Positions 52,151 to 61,491 of a stretch of 64,000 nt of DNA are shown here, piece after piece. The DNA is from Tritrichomonas foetus. Lineage: Eukaryota > Parabasalia > Tritrichomonadida > Tritrichomonadidae. The position numbers and the translations under genes are program-made. The stretch lies in NCBI GenBank assembly GCA_001839685.1, contig MLAK01001215.1:6676-70675 (forward strand), in the 5' to 3' direction. A model generated the notes under the pieces. That model saw only the letters and a list, made by a program, of their open reading frames with translations, had not been told where the DNA came from and searched no databases. Each line of letters opens with the position of its first letter. Position 1 is the first letter of the stretch.

Positions 52151-52994
52151 GTATGAATAGAGAGAATGAATAGAGAGAATGAATAGANNNNNNNNNNNNN
52201 NNNNNNNNNNNNNNNNNNNNNNNNNNNNNNNNNNNNNNNNNNNNNNNNNNNNNNNNNNNNNNNNNNNNNNNNNNNNNNNNNNNNNNNNNNNNNNNNNNNN
52301 NNNNNNNNNNNNNNNNNNNNNNNNNNNNNNNNNNNNNNNNNNNNNNNNNNNNNNNNNNNNNNNNNNNNNNNNNNNNNNNNNNNNNNNNNNNNNNNNNNNN
52401 NNNNNNNNNNNNNNNNNNNNNNNNNNNNNNNNNNNNNNNNNNNNNNNNNNNNNNNNNNNNNNNNNNNNNNNNNNNNNNNNNNNNNNNNNNNNNNNNNNNN
52501 NNNNNNNNNNNNNNNNNNNNNNNNNNNNNNNNNNNNNNNNNNNNNNNNNNNNNNNNNNNNNNNNNNNNNNNNNNNNNNNNNNNNNNNNNNNNNNNNNNNN
52601 NNNNNNNNNNNNNNNNNNNNNNNNNNNNNNNNNNNNNNNNNNNNNNNNNNNNNNNNNNNNNNNNNNNNNNNNNNNNNNNNNNNNNNNNNNNNNNNNNNNN
52701 NNNNNNNNNNNNNNNNNNNNNNNNNNNNNNNNNNNNNNNNNNNNNNNNNNNNNNNNNNNNNNNNNNNNNNNNNNNNNNNNNNNNNNNNNNNNNNNNNNNN
52801 NNNNNNNNNNNNNNNNNNNNNNNNNNNNNNNNNNNNNNNNNNNNNNNNNNNNNNNNNNNNNNNNNNNNNNNNNNNNNNNNNNNNNNNNNNNNNNNNNNNN
52901 NNNNNNGAAAGAGAGAATGAATAGAAAGAATGAATAGAGAGAATGAATAGAAAGAATGAATAGAGAGAATGAATAGAAAGAATGAATAGAAAGA
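52151..52994. repeat. 13-bp tandem repeat with a 719-N assembly gap
   Basis: On both sides of the N run (52188-52906) the same unit is seen: GAATAGAGAGAAT alternating with GAATAGAAAGAAT. At least two copies lie on the left and about six on the right. The gap is therefore an unresolved tandem array; its true length is unknown. The apparent long ORFs through the N run are artefacts. Confidence 0.93.
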
Positions 52995-53046
52995 AAAACA
53001 AGAAGTCAAAGTTATTGCGAATGAAATAGACTTTAAATATCTAATT

Positions 53047-53904
53047 TTAATGAGGTGACAACTTTCCCGTTGAAGCGTGAGGTGATCTTCTCTTCGGCGA
53101 CGTCAGCGCCGATTGCCTTGTTTTTCTGGGGCTTGGAGAAGTTGCAGATTTCTCTGAAATCACGCTGGATCTCTCTGATGGTGCCGCTGTGTCTTCATCT
53201 GGCTCGAGTCTCTCGAAAAATGACTCCTCTTCGTCAAGGTCTGGGGAAATCTGTAATTTTTGTGCTGCTGCAGCGAGCCTTCGCTTCAATTTTGTCACTT
53301 CGGTGTCATATTTTTGAACTATTTCTGCAATTGCGATCTTTTCTTTTTCTTTACAAAGCTCGTTTTCTTCCCTTTGCTTTTTAGTTATTTGGTCGGATTT
53401 CAATGCATATATTTTATGTACCTCTGCCTCCCTTTCGGCTATTGTTTGCGCTCTTGCCTGCTTTGACTGTTGGAAAAGTGAATCGGCGAGCTCGAATTCG
53501 CCATTTCTGGCCTTGCTTTGGGCCTCCTTTTTGAGAAAAACTGCATCCGGCACGCCGCGTGTTGAGCAGAGCTCCAAATCGCACGAATATGAGTCTGCGT
53601 GTCTTTTCAGCTGTTCGGCGTGGTTTCTGTGTAAAGTTGCCATTCGATCTTGGAATTTTGCTTTGATAGCATAAATCTCTTCGTACGCGTCGCTGAAAAG
53701 TAGTGATGCTTCTTTCCTAACTGCTTCTTTTTCCGATTCATACATGAGTTCGTTTCCGATTCGCTTTTTCGTTTGATTATTGTGTTGAATTTGCGCTGTA
53801 AGTCGTTTAATGTGGATATCAATTGCTTTAGCTTTTTGGAATTCGCAGTCTTCGATGGCCTTGGCGCGCTCTTTTTGCAGCAGGACTAATTCTTGTGAAG
53901 ACAT
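53047..53904 (-). CDS. Coiled-coil protein (285 aa), G+C-richer than its neighbours
   Basis: No named family recognised. The N-terminus (ELVLLQKERAKAIEDCEFQK and the next turn) resembles a UVR-like helical hairpin that recurs (SKARNGEFELADSLFQQSKQ). The middle is a charged coiled coil (residues ~150-215). The C-terminal ~60 residues are a Ser/Pro/Arg-rich tail with SP sites (ATSPSPRKTRQ, LTSPKRRSPH). Such proteins are common in protist cytoskeletons; that role is only a guess. The coding DNA has many more G/C and CpG than adjacent genes (e.g. GGCGACGTCAGCGCC). A TTTAAACGTT element lies ~57 bp upstream on the gene's strand. ATG 53904, TAA stop. Confidence 0.75.
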   Translation of the reverse strand: MSSQELVLLQKERAKAIEDCEFQKAKAIDIHIKRLTAQIQHNNQTKKRIGNELMYESEKEAVRKEASLLFSDAYEEIYAIKAKFQDRMATLHRNHAEQLKRHADSYSCDLELCSTRGVPDAVFLKKEAQSKARNGEFELADSLFQQSKQARAQTIAEREAEVHKIYALKSDQITKKQREENELCKEKEKIAIAEIVQKYDTEVTKLKRRLAAAAQKLQISPDLDEEESFFERLEPDEDTAAPSERSSVISEKSATSPSPRKTRQSALTSPKRRSPHASTGKLSPH

Positions 53905-54339
53905 CCAAATTTGGTGATTAAATGAAGGAACCCGTTTAGATTTCAGAAAATAATGTGGTGAACGTTTAAAAAATACTTTTGCATAAACACATCAAATTTA
54001 AACATACTTTGCGCTAAATATAAATCATTCAAGCTTCAACACTAAATGATGCATAACTCTTTTTACATACTGAAAATCTCTATGATGTCATACCATTAAT
54101 ATGCCTATGCTTAAAATAATAGCTGAGAGAGCAGTAAGTCAGACTATTCATTTGTTCACTGGAAATATAGTTAATTTGTATATTTATTATTCATTTAGAA
54201 ATAATTAAGATTGAATTACTTATGAATATTCTCTAAATCGGATTTGGTTAATGAAAATGTTATTAACCAATAAAAAATTTTATATCACATTTCATTTAAA
54301 CTTATTCAATTAAACCTCTTTGTCTTGGCCTTTCGACAA
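53905..54339. promoter_or_regulatory. Divergent intergenic region
   Basis: It serves the coiled-coil gene (minus; AAACGTTC on the minus strand at 53960-53967) and eS17 (plus; TTTCATTTAAAC and TTCAATTAAACC, Inr-like TCA-T/A-T strings, within ~50 bp of the ATG). I see no gene. Confidence 0.5.
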
Positions 54340-54726
54340 ATGGGAAGAATTCGTACAAAGACAACAAAGAGAGCTGCTCGCCTTGTCATTGAGCGTTTTT
54401 ACGGACAGCTCAGCTTCGATTTCCAAGACAACAAGCGCGTTTGTGACGAAGTTGCTACAATCCCATCAAAGCGCATGCGTAATAAGATCGCTGGCTACGT
54501 TACTCACCTTATGCGCCGTCTTGAACGTGGACCAGTCCGCAACATCTCCTTCAAGCTTCAAGAAGAAGAACGTGAAAAGCGTGATAACTGGATGCCAAGC
54601 GAATCATCCCTCAACCAACCAACAATCTACGTTGACTCAGACACCAAAGCCATGCTTGCCGCCATCGGTCTCGAAAAGATGGAAGGCGTCGCTGTCCAAG
54701 ATCGTGTCAAACGTAATGCCAAGTAA
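54340..54726 (+). CDS. RPS17: Ribosomal protein eS17
   Basis: Small-subunit ribosomal protein eS17, 128 aa, about the usual length. It begins [20 protein letters not shown], followed by [20 protein letters not shown] (shared by all eukaryotic eS17), [19 protein letters not shown] and a divergent tail. The frame opens earlier at a TTG, but the ATG at 54340 matches the universal start. Codon use is strongly biased to C/G-ending codons (AAG, CGT, ATC, CTT), as in highly expressed genes. Stop in TAAA context. Confidence 0.97.
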   Translation: MGRIRTKTTKRAARLVIERFYGQLSFDFQDNKRVCDEVATIPSKRMRNKIAGYVTHLMRRLERGPVRNISFKLQEEEREKRDNWMPSESSLNQPTIYVDSDTKAMLAAIGLEKMEGVAVQDRVKRNAK

Positions 54727-55160
54727 ATGAAATTGATCTTTTAATTCTTTTATAATTTAAAAAAAATTTATGACTTTTCAGATTTTTTTAAGCTATAGTA
54801 ATTTATTACGCAACTATTAAAAAAAATAATGGAATTGGGAAAAATTCATAAAATTATCAAATTCTTCATCATGGAAAGAATCTGTATGAAATATATTTGA
54901 AACACTTTAAAAATGGTTTAAATGAGTTATGAAGCACCAAAAACCGTCAAAAAAAAAATCACAAATGTATTCACATTTTTTATTTTTTGGTCAATTCAGT
55001 GGCAAACAAAATTGTGTGCTCATACTGGAGAAGCCAGATTAGAATAGAAAATGATAATAAAATGTGTGAACATTCCAAATTGTAAAGTTGTGAATATAAA
55101 AGAAAATAAAGCAAAGTGATTATATATGGTATACAATACGAATCAGTTTACTCAAATCAA
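54727..55160. other. Convergent intergenic spacer
   Basis: 3' flanks of eS17 (plus) and the 55-aa gene (minus). A+T-rich with several A runs. No gene seen. Confidence 0.6.
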
Positions 55161-55328
55161 TTATAGTGGCTTTCTGTCTGTTTTTCCACCATGGTTAGCT
55201 TTAATATTCTTGGCCTTTTTGGCACCCTTTGAAAGGTGCATTGGACCCTTCTTTTCTTTCTTTTCGGCTGCGGCGTTCTTGCTTTCTGCGGCTTCGGCCT
55301 TTCCTTGTTTGCTTCCTGGTTTTCCCAT
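55161..55328 (-). CDS. Small basic Lys/Ala-rich protein (55 aa)
   Basis: Family not recognised. The protein is MGKPGSKQ followed by an Ala/Glu/Lys stretch, then KKGPMHLSKGAKKAKNIKAN and a basic end. The KKGP...KGAKK pattern faintly recalls the end of the translation-machinery protein TMA7, but the match is too short to name it. I chose the ATG at 55328: upstream residues in the same frame are hydrophobic and unlike the rest, and the codon use sharpens (AAG, GCC, GGC) exactly from here. That bias is like eS17 next door and suggests high expression. AAACGGTCG (55523-55531) lies ~195 bp upstream. Confidence 0.65.
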   Translation of the reverse strand: MGKPGSKQGKAEAAESKNAAAEKKEKKGPMHLSKGAKKAKNIKANHGGKTDRKPL

Positions 55329-56208
55329 TTTGAAAAAATGAAATCCCAAAATTTGAATTTTCAGAAATTTCGACCATAGCATTTTTTTGAGAAGGTCTGT
55401 TCACTTACAATTTTTTTGCCTAATCATGTTTTTTTTCATACATTTTTATGGACAGATTATTAATATCATAACAAAAACGAAATCATCATTTTTTTGCGAA
55501 AGAAAATTTTAGTGAATTTTTTAAACGGTCGTTAGATCTATTCAATATGAAATTTTCAAAATCTTTCCCTTTCATCTCATTTACTCTTTGTCTATATATA
55601 AATTAATGTTGTGCAGAAACTATCCAATGTTCTTGGCATGTGTTCTATAGAATTTTGCGGGATTCGTAAAAAATAATAACATCAATATCACAGCTCTCGA
55701 ATTGATATAGCTCTTTCTTTATTTTTTTATATTATTTTTCTTTGATTTATATTAGGGATCCTTTCGTTAAAATTTAAACATCAAAATATGAGAAAATCTC
55801 AAATGATTGTGATTTACAAAAAAAAACGGTTTTTCTGGGAAAACTATTAACTTGATAGTATCTAGTAATTTATTGTGAAAAATGTACCTCTGTATTATGA
55901 CCAAAAATTAAGCTAAAAATTCACATGAATAATTGACCAAACTTATACCAAATCTTTTTCATGTTTAGCCTTAATGTAGAGTTATAATGATTGATTATGC
56001 CATAGAATGAATGAAAAATCTTCGATCTGATGAAAGTGTTGGGAATATGTCCAATTTGTACATTTTGGCGTAATTCTATTTCTTTCATTTTTTCCATTTT
56101 CAAATGTTGTTGTGAAGTTATGTTAGGACTTATAATCTCATTTCCGTCAATAAAGGGTGAAACAACATTAAACGAAATTTTTGTGCGTTTATTTGGCCAG
56201 ACTTATTA
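55329..56208. other. Divergent intergenic region, ~880 bp
   Basis: It holds AAACGGTCG at 55523-55531 and, near SEC13, TTAAACGAAATTTTTG at ~56168-56183. A small minus-strand ORF (55921-56103) has no protein-like features. I see no other gene. Confidence 0.5.
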
Positions 56209-57027
56209 ATGAGTGTCGAATTTCAACATCAAATTACATCCCTTAAAGCAAACGTTGGTGGGAACGGCACAATTGCCCTTACTTTATTAAATGGAAATAT
56301 TTCCTTAGTTTCACCCCAAGATTTACGAATATTAGCGAATATCCCAACAAGCGACGCAACACCTCAATCGGCCAGTTATTCATCAGCCCAGTGTGGCTCG
56401 ATTTTAGCTGTCGGTTTTTCTGACGGAACAGTTCGATTATATCAAAATAACAAAGAAATCCATCGCTTCGAAAAACAAAATGGAGCCATTCTTTCGGTCG
56501 CCTTTCATCCATCCAAATGCATTGTCGCAGCGGCTTGCCTGAATGGCACTTTTAATGTCCATACGAATAACGGAAATTCTTGGCAATCATCCACGACGGA
56601 CGCCTCCCACATGGGATTGACAGCAATAGCCTGGGGATCGGATTCCGGCTCAGGAATCCAGCATACCCTCATAGTTGGTGGCGCTGATGGCGTCATCAGA
56701 GTTTTCAGGTCAATTTCAAACAATTGGGAACAAATCTGTGCTGCACAAGTTCATAACGGCTGGGTAAGGTCAATATCGACACCAAATGCACCAATTGGTG
56801 CTGTTCAAAAAATTGCATCATGCTCAGACGACCAAACAGCAGCTGTTCTCAAAATTGTGAATAATGAAATCACGGTGTCGCAAATACAGCCATTAAGTGT
56901 ACCAGTACAAGGTGTATCTTGGGCAATGGTTGATAAAACACTCGTTTTGGCTCATACAAATGGATCGACGTCGATGTGGAAAGAAACCGAAAACAACGAA
57001 TGGACTCTATCAAAGAACTATCAGTAA
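56209..57027 (+). CDS. SEC13: SEC13 (COPII coat and nuclear pore WD40 protein)
   Basis: Sec13 is an open six-bladed WD40 propeller shared by the COPII coat (with Sec31), the Nup84/107 nuclear-pore complex and SEA/GATOR. The 272-residue protein has six blades. Family signatures are VHNGWVRSISTPNAPIG followed by IASCSDDQTAAV (compare HNGWVRDVAWAPS...IASCSQD), and the last blade VQGVSWAMVDKTLVLAHTNG with MWKETENNEWTL (compare WRVSWSLSGNVLAVSGGDN..LWKE). It is shorter than animal Sec13 (~322 aa) because of short loops and no C-terminal tail. ATG and TAA are clear. Confidence 0.85.
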   Translation: MSVEFQHQITSLKANVGGNGTIALTLLNGNISLVSPQDLRILANIPTSDATPQSASYSSAQCGSILAVGFSDGTVRLYQNNKEIHRFEKQNGAILSVAFHPSKCIVAAACLNGTFNVHTNNGNSWQSSTTDASHMGLTAIAWGSDSGSGIQHTLIVGGADGVIRVFRSISNNWEQICAAQVHNGWVRSISTPNAPIGAVQKIASCSDDQTAAVLKIVNNEITVSQIQPLSVPVQGVSWAMVDKTLVLAHTNGSTSMWKETENNEWTLSKNYQ

Positions 57028-57449
57028 GTAATTAAGCCATCTAATAAAATATTACTAAGTATCTCTTTTTTGTAACATTTTTATATCTGGTTTATTTTCA
57101 TCTGTCCCAGAGCATTATTGATTTGGTATTTCTCTCCAAACATATCAATAGAAGTGTTTTTGATACAAAAGCGCATTGATAGAAAAATTAATCACAGATA
57201 GTGGCAAATAATCATTGATACTATGATTATATTTCACATTAAACAACTGGAAAATGAAAACCAAAGATAACGACATAATTAAAAATATACTGGAAAAAAG
57301 ATAAGAAAATGGATAGACAAAAAAAAAAAAAAAATAAGATCATTTATGGTTTTTGCCTCTATATTAATACATTAAAATCAATAAAAAAAATATGTAACGA
57401 CAGTATTCCAACTTAATACGATTATTGCGAGACAAAGTAACTGCACAGA
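57028..57449. other. Intergenic
   Basis: 3' flank of SEC13. A+T-rich, with a run of 16 A at ~57319-57334. No gene seen. Confidence 0.5.
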
Positions 57450-57641
57450 ATGATCAATCAACTTTTTTGGAAGTTACAAGATATTGACATAAATTCCAGA
57501 GACTTTTTTATTTCCTTAATTTTAGTATTTTCCTTTTTTTTCCATATAGAATTTATTCTGTATAGTACACTGCCTCATGAGAATGTTGTAAAGACAGTTA
57601 TGAAATTGTTGATCTTTTATTTCTCAATAGATTTTATTTAG
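57450..57641 (+). pseudogene. Possible ankyrin-repeat remnant with a T-rich insert
   Basis: A short plus-strand frame reads WKLQDIDINSRD, then a T-rich hydrophobic stretch, then STLPHENVVKTVMKLLIFY. This is close to a degenerate ankyrin repeat junction (D-I-N-x-x ... T-P-L-H-E-A-V-V). The layout is the same as in the ankyrin gene at 31749-33030, where T-rich DNA sits at the same point. The match is weak and by eye. Confidence 0.3.
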
Positions 57642-57682
57642 TCCTTTTCAATTGGAATTTATTAAAGTTTTATAAAATATCA

Positions 57683-57991
57683 ATGGATAACATTGAATGT
57701 GATAATAAATATGAACTTTCGAAAAAATTTCTCAATAAACCAATTAAAAAAATCTTTTACTCTAACCATTTTCAATTTATTTTGGATGTCATCATTTTAC
57801 AACATAGAATGAATAAATTTCTGTCAATATTTATTGTTCTTTTATTCAGAAGATCAGAATTAGACACATATTCATATTCATTAGTGAGAAAATGTGATCT
57901 GATGGTTTTGTATAATGTTAATTATCATTGTGAAAAATTCTATCATCAACCTATGGTCATTAGCATGTATAATAAGTTTGCATATACCTGA
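57683..57991 (+). other. Unassigned ORF (102 codons), doubtful
   Basis: An ATG frame with ordinary but very A+T-rich composition (SKKFLNKPIKKIFYSNHFQF, SLVRKCDLMVLYNVNYHCEK). I recognise no family. Its place between two decayed genes suggests it is a remnant rather than a working gene. Confidence 0.25.
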
Positions 57992-58015
57992 CTGTGGAAT
58001 AGTCCACCCATGTTG

Positions 58016-59130
58016 TTAAAGGAGGTTGATGGCAGTATTATTAAGATGAACAACACTGCTCATATCATAAAAAATTTTTCGACGTTTATTTAAATTTGGT
58101 GGATGTAATAAAGATAGATTCTTTGGATTCGAATCTGTATTTCCTTTAGAGAGATAACAGCAACATATTATTGCCTCATGGTGATGGTTTCTTACAACTT
58201 CACAAGGATCTTTACCATAAAAAGTTCTACCACTGACAATAAAAAGGGTTTTAGAATGATATTGTTTTCCTTCAAGTGTATGATAAGCAATATCTAATGT
58301 CTGATTCATACTTCTCCTGAAATCAAAAAATAAACTTTTCATAGCATCAGTCATGGATTCTTTGCATGATGGAGGAGACCGTTCGTAGAGAGAATTAGCA
58401 AAAGAAATAATTTCTGATGGTGAACAAATGAGAAATTTTTAAGGGTTTTTCCAATTGAAATTTCGCAAGATTTTAAAAAAATTATGTGAACAAGAACAGA
58501 GTACAATGAATGAGTCAATGAATAATATCCCAGCATGTCACACCGATGAATAACATCAGAAAAGCATCCAGACAATCTTAAAAGAGGATTTAACACAAGT
58601 AAAATGCCAGTTGTAAACGACATTACAGAATCTGAATGTTTAGCCTGAGGATAGAGTTCAAAGTATTGATGTGAAGATTCTTTGTGAAATTCATGATATT
58701 CTTCAAAGCTAATTTCGTAGAAAATGTTAGGATCATTTTGGCATACTTCAAGTAGGTATTGACATTGTGATTCAGTTAACTCTCTTTCTGCAACTTGTGA
58801 AATATTTTCTGCTCATGCCTCTTGAAGCTTCTTAATAAAAATTCTCTTGGAATTATTTCTTCCATTTACTGATGGTTCTATAATAGGAAGATTTTCACAA
58901 CTTGAAAGGCATTTCAGAAGGAGAAGAATGTCACAGATTCTCCCATATCGATAATCAACTCCTTCTGCTCCAATAAAGATATCAAATTGATCATCTATTG
59001 AACTTGACAACAATTCCAGAAATGGGAGAAAAGATCCTATCACATCTCCAGAGATACCGGCATCAATATTGGAGAATTGATGTTTAGTTCTTGATGAAAG
59101 ATCAAAGATAATTCCAATGCAATTTTTCAT
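58016..59130 (-). pseudogene. Decayed gene, possibly von Willebrand A-like
   Basis: One gene can be followed on the minus strand through breaks. It starts at ATG 59130 (KNCIGIIFDLSSRTKHQFSN, then QFDIFIGAEGVDYRYGRICD). A TGA near 58814 follows LQEA. The same frame continues (AENISQVAERELTESQCQYL, later SVMSFTTGILLVLNPLLRLS) to about 58450. There a shift of frame in an A/T run moves the protein into the next frame (CSPSEIISFANSLYERSP, then MKSLFFDFRRSMNQTLDIAY and HHHEAIICCCYLSKGNTD), ending at 58016. The start GIIFDLSSR and the pattern of alternating strands and helices are vWA-like, but without a clear DxSxS site. Two separate lesions make it a pseudogene. Confidence 0.6.
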
Positions 59131-59747
59131 AAAAAGTGAAGTAAACGAATGTCATCATCTAAGATCTGAAAAAATGTTAACTCAATATTGCCAAAAATAT
59201 GAAACAAAATTTTATTAATATATCCATCTAGAATCATTGTGAGCTGAAAGTAAGAGAAAAAAAAATGAATTATTTTTTAGAATCTCATTTTATAGGGGAT
59301 ATTGTAAAGATTTTTCCTGATAATCAGAAATATTTAAGAGATTGAGATGATAGATATTTCCCAGGAGACACAAAAATTGCCTCAAAATTGAACACATAGA
59401 ACAAAGATGCCACAATGGCCCAAATTTAAGTAAGTACATGACTAAAAAACGAAAAGAATCGATATTTACTTTGAAAGTTTCAAGGTAATAAAAATGGCTG
59501 AAAAGGGAATATTATTAACAAAATTATTGGAATTTTTTCATTTGTCATCATTGGAATTTTTCCAATTATTTTTAAGGCAGAAGTTATTTTCATTCTATCT
59601 CAAAAACAAAAATAACACAATATGAGGAATTTACAAAACTTAAGAGAAAAAAAATCAGTATTGATTATCATAATTCTGTTGATCTATTGACCTAAGAATA
59701 GTTGCACTTTTCTAAAATCAATATCGAATTTAGCTTTAAATAACATT
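59131..59747. other. Intergenic, ~615 bp
   Basis: It lies between the decayed gene's start and the 3' end of the methyltransferase gene (both minus strand). A+T-rich; I see no gene or repeat. Confidence 0.5.
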
Positions 59748-60440
59748 TTACTTTTGGAAAATATAAATAAATTGTGTTGATTCTTCATTCTTTGGATTTG
59801 TTACATCAATATACTTCAGAAAGTTCATGTTAGGGTAATTTACAAGATATTCCCGAGATTGTGGGTTCCCAAAGGAGATTGATATGTAGAAGTATTGAGG
59901 CTTAAGAACCCTCTTTACTTCATCTAAAGTTTTGCTTATTAATTCTTGAGAATTTGATGAACAATATAAAGCATCAATTGTACCTTTATCAACTACACAA
60001 TCAAAATAATCATTAGGAAAATCTAATTGTGTACAATCCATGGTCTGCCAGATCAAATTGGAATTATCAGAATATTTTTTTTTCATCTGCTCTATTAATA
60101 CATCTGATACATCAATATTATATACTTGTGAAAACCCACTCGAAATCATTTCCGAAGGCATTGGCGAGTTTCCACACCCTAAATTCAAAGCTTTTCCTTT
60201 TTTACAGAATTCCTTAACATAAGGATAGACATAGCTCCAAGACATAAACCACTCATATTCATCAGGAGATTCACTATACCTCTGATTCCAATAATCTGCT
60301 TCACCATAATCTTGTGTAAAGAATGATCGCAGAAGACGTTCAATGACTGACTCAACAGTAACTTGATGCTTAGGGTCATTATCCATCATCCAATATGAAT
60401 TATCATCAGAATCATCATCACTATCATTTAAATGATTCAT
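59748..60440 (-). CDS. Class I methyltransferase, eEF1A-lysine methyltransferase-like (METTL13/EEF1AKMT4 type)
   Basis: The 230-residue protein has the family's layout. It starts with an acidic N-terminus, then ADYWNQRYSESPDEYEWFMS (compare YWdeRY...FEWf). Motif I is ALNLGCGNSPMPSEMISSGF (SAM-binding LGCGNS). Motif post-I is NIDVSDVLIEQMKKKY. Then comes WQTMDCTQLDFPNDYFDCVV with DKGTIDALYCS (the D-K-G-T-x-D-A signature), and YFYISISFGNPQSREYL. Known members methylate lysines of eEF1A and use S-adenosylmethionine; the exact site here is inferred. ATG 60440, TAA stop. A TAACGATA element (60448-60455) abuts the start, matching the Myb-type site described for Trichomonas. Confidence 0.85.
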   Translation of the reverse strand: MNHLNDSDDDSDDNSYWMMDNDPKHQVTVESVIERLLRSFFTQDYGEADYWNQRYSESPDEYEWFMSWSYVYPYVKEFCKKGKALNLGCGNSPMPSEMISSGFSQVYNIDVSDVLIEQMKKKYSDNSNLIWQTMDCTQLDFPNDYFDCVVDKGTIDALYCSSNSQELISKTLDEVKRVLKPQYFYISISFGNPQSREYLVNYPNMNFLKYIDVTNPKNEESTQFIYIFQK

Positions 60441-60774
60441 TTAAAATTAACGATATCAAAGGTCAATTATGAACTTTTTCAGAAGGTTGTTTATTTTTAT
60501 GATACATTGCTATGAGAAATACCATTTCATTAATTATTTTGATTATTTCGTTACTATGATATTTTTAAAAATCGCTTATTAGAATAATTATCATATAAAA
60601 AGCGCAAATCTTCGGAAATTAAAAAAATTATAATGCTATATAAGTAAATAAAGATAAAATTAATAAGTAATAATGAAAGATAACAAATCTTAAATATATT
60701 GTTTTATTTGCTTTCGTTTTTTTCGAGATAAAATTTTTCTTTACTCAGAGTTGACAAAAGTCGTTTGGCAACAA
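60441..60774. promoter_or_regulatory. Divergent intergenic region
   Basis: It serves the methyltransferase gene (minus; TAACGATA at 60448-60455, 8 bp from the ATG) and the ADA1 gene (plus; TTACTCAGAGTTG just before the start). No other gene. Confidence 0.5.
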
Positions 60775-61491
60775 ATGCACCCCAACTATGCTTCGGAAGG
60801 TGTTCAAGTTTCATCAGATCCCGCAGCTGAATTGAGGGCACTTAAGCCAGTCGGAAATATATATACAAGCAGGAAAGACGTTCGCTCAATTCGACAACAA
60901 TTACAGGAACTTGTTCCAGAGAAGGAATACTGGACGACATTCGCATCATTCTTACATGGAATGTGCTCAAAGAAGAATTACGATAAAGCCATCAACGAAT
61001 TTCTCACCACCGACCAAGCGCGGGCATTACATAATGAGCTTCTCCGCGCAATTATTTTCAATGCTCACTTTTCTCGAATTCCTCCGCCCGACGTTGTTCC
61101 CAAACGGATGCCAATTCTGCCAAAGAGAGATGATATAATTATCGCCGAAAAAGATCCAAAAATTATCAACATTAAAACCTATACAGCCTCAGATCTCAGA
61201 CGATTGCCTTCCTCCAGAGAACTAAATCTACGAATTAAGGACTTGTTATCCAATTCTAAGCTCAGCGGAATTATCGCCGATCCAGAGGCAGTCAATCGGC
61301 TGCAGTTCGCCTTACGAGGATACATCACAGCCATACTCAAAAAGTCGTATGATTTAATTTCTCCCCCAAATTCGTATTCTGAGCGAAAAACCGCTACACA
61401 CCAGGACATTTTTTATGTATTGAAAACAGACAAGATTTTATCATCTACGGTTTCATTGAGTGTTTTTACAAAGTATTCCACAATATGTTAA
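60775..61491 (+). CDS. TADA1: ADA1/TADA1-like SAGA subunit
   Basis: ADA1 is a core SAGA subunit whose C-terminal histone fold pairs with TAF12. The 238-residue protein starts with a SAGA-Tad1 domain (~30-110): REYW-type KEYWTTFASFLHGMCSKKNYD and ALHNELLRAIIFNAHF (the family's LHN...ai..N). The C-terminal histone fold is DLRRLPSSRELNLRIKDLLS, then a helix LQFALRGYITAILKK (compare LPDA..LR.RM and LQ.HLK.LL). The open frame begins at a TTG (60751); the first ATG, 60775, is used. TAA stop. A TAF12-like partner is encoded at 16417-16785. Confidence 0.75.
   Translation: MHPNYASEGVQVSSDPAAELRALKPVGNIYTSRKDVRSIRQQLQELVPEKEYWTTFASFLHGMCSKKNYDKAINEFLTTDQARALHNELLRAIIFNAHFSRIPPPDVVPKRMPILPKRDDIIIAEKDPKIINIKTYTASDLRRLPSSRELNLRIKDLLSNSKLSGIIADPEAVNRLQFALRGYITAILKKSYDLISPPNSYSERKTATHQDIFYVLKTDKILSSTVSLSVFTKYSTIC

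Noticed and set aside
52096..53009. Three long ORFs across the N run
   Set aside because: They exist only because N was read as open; the flanks are a 13-bp repeat.
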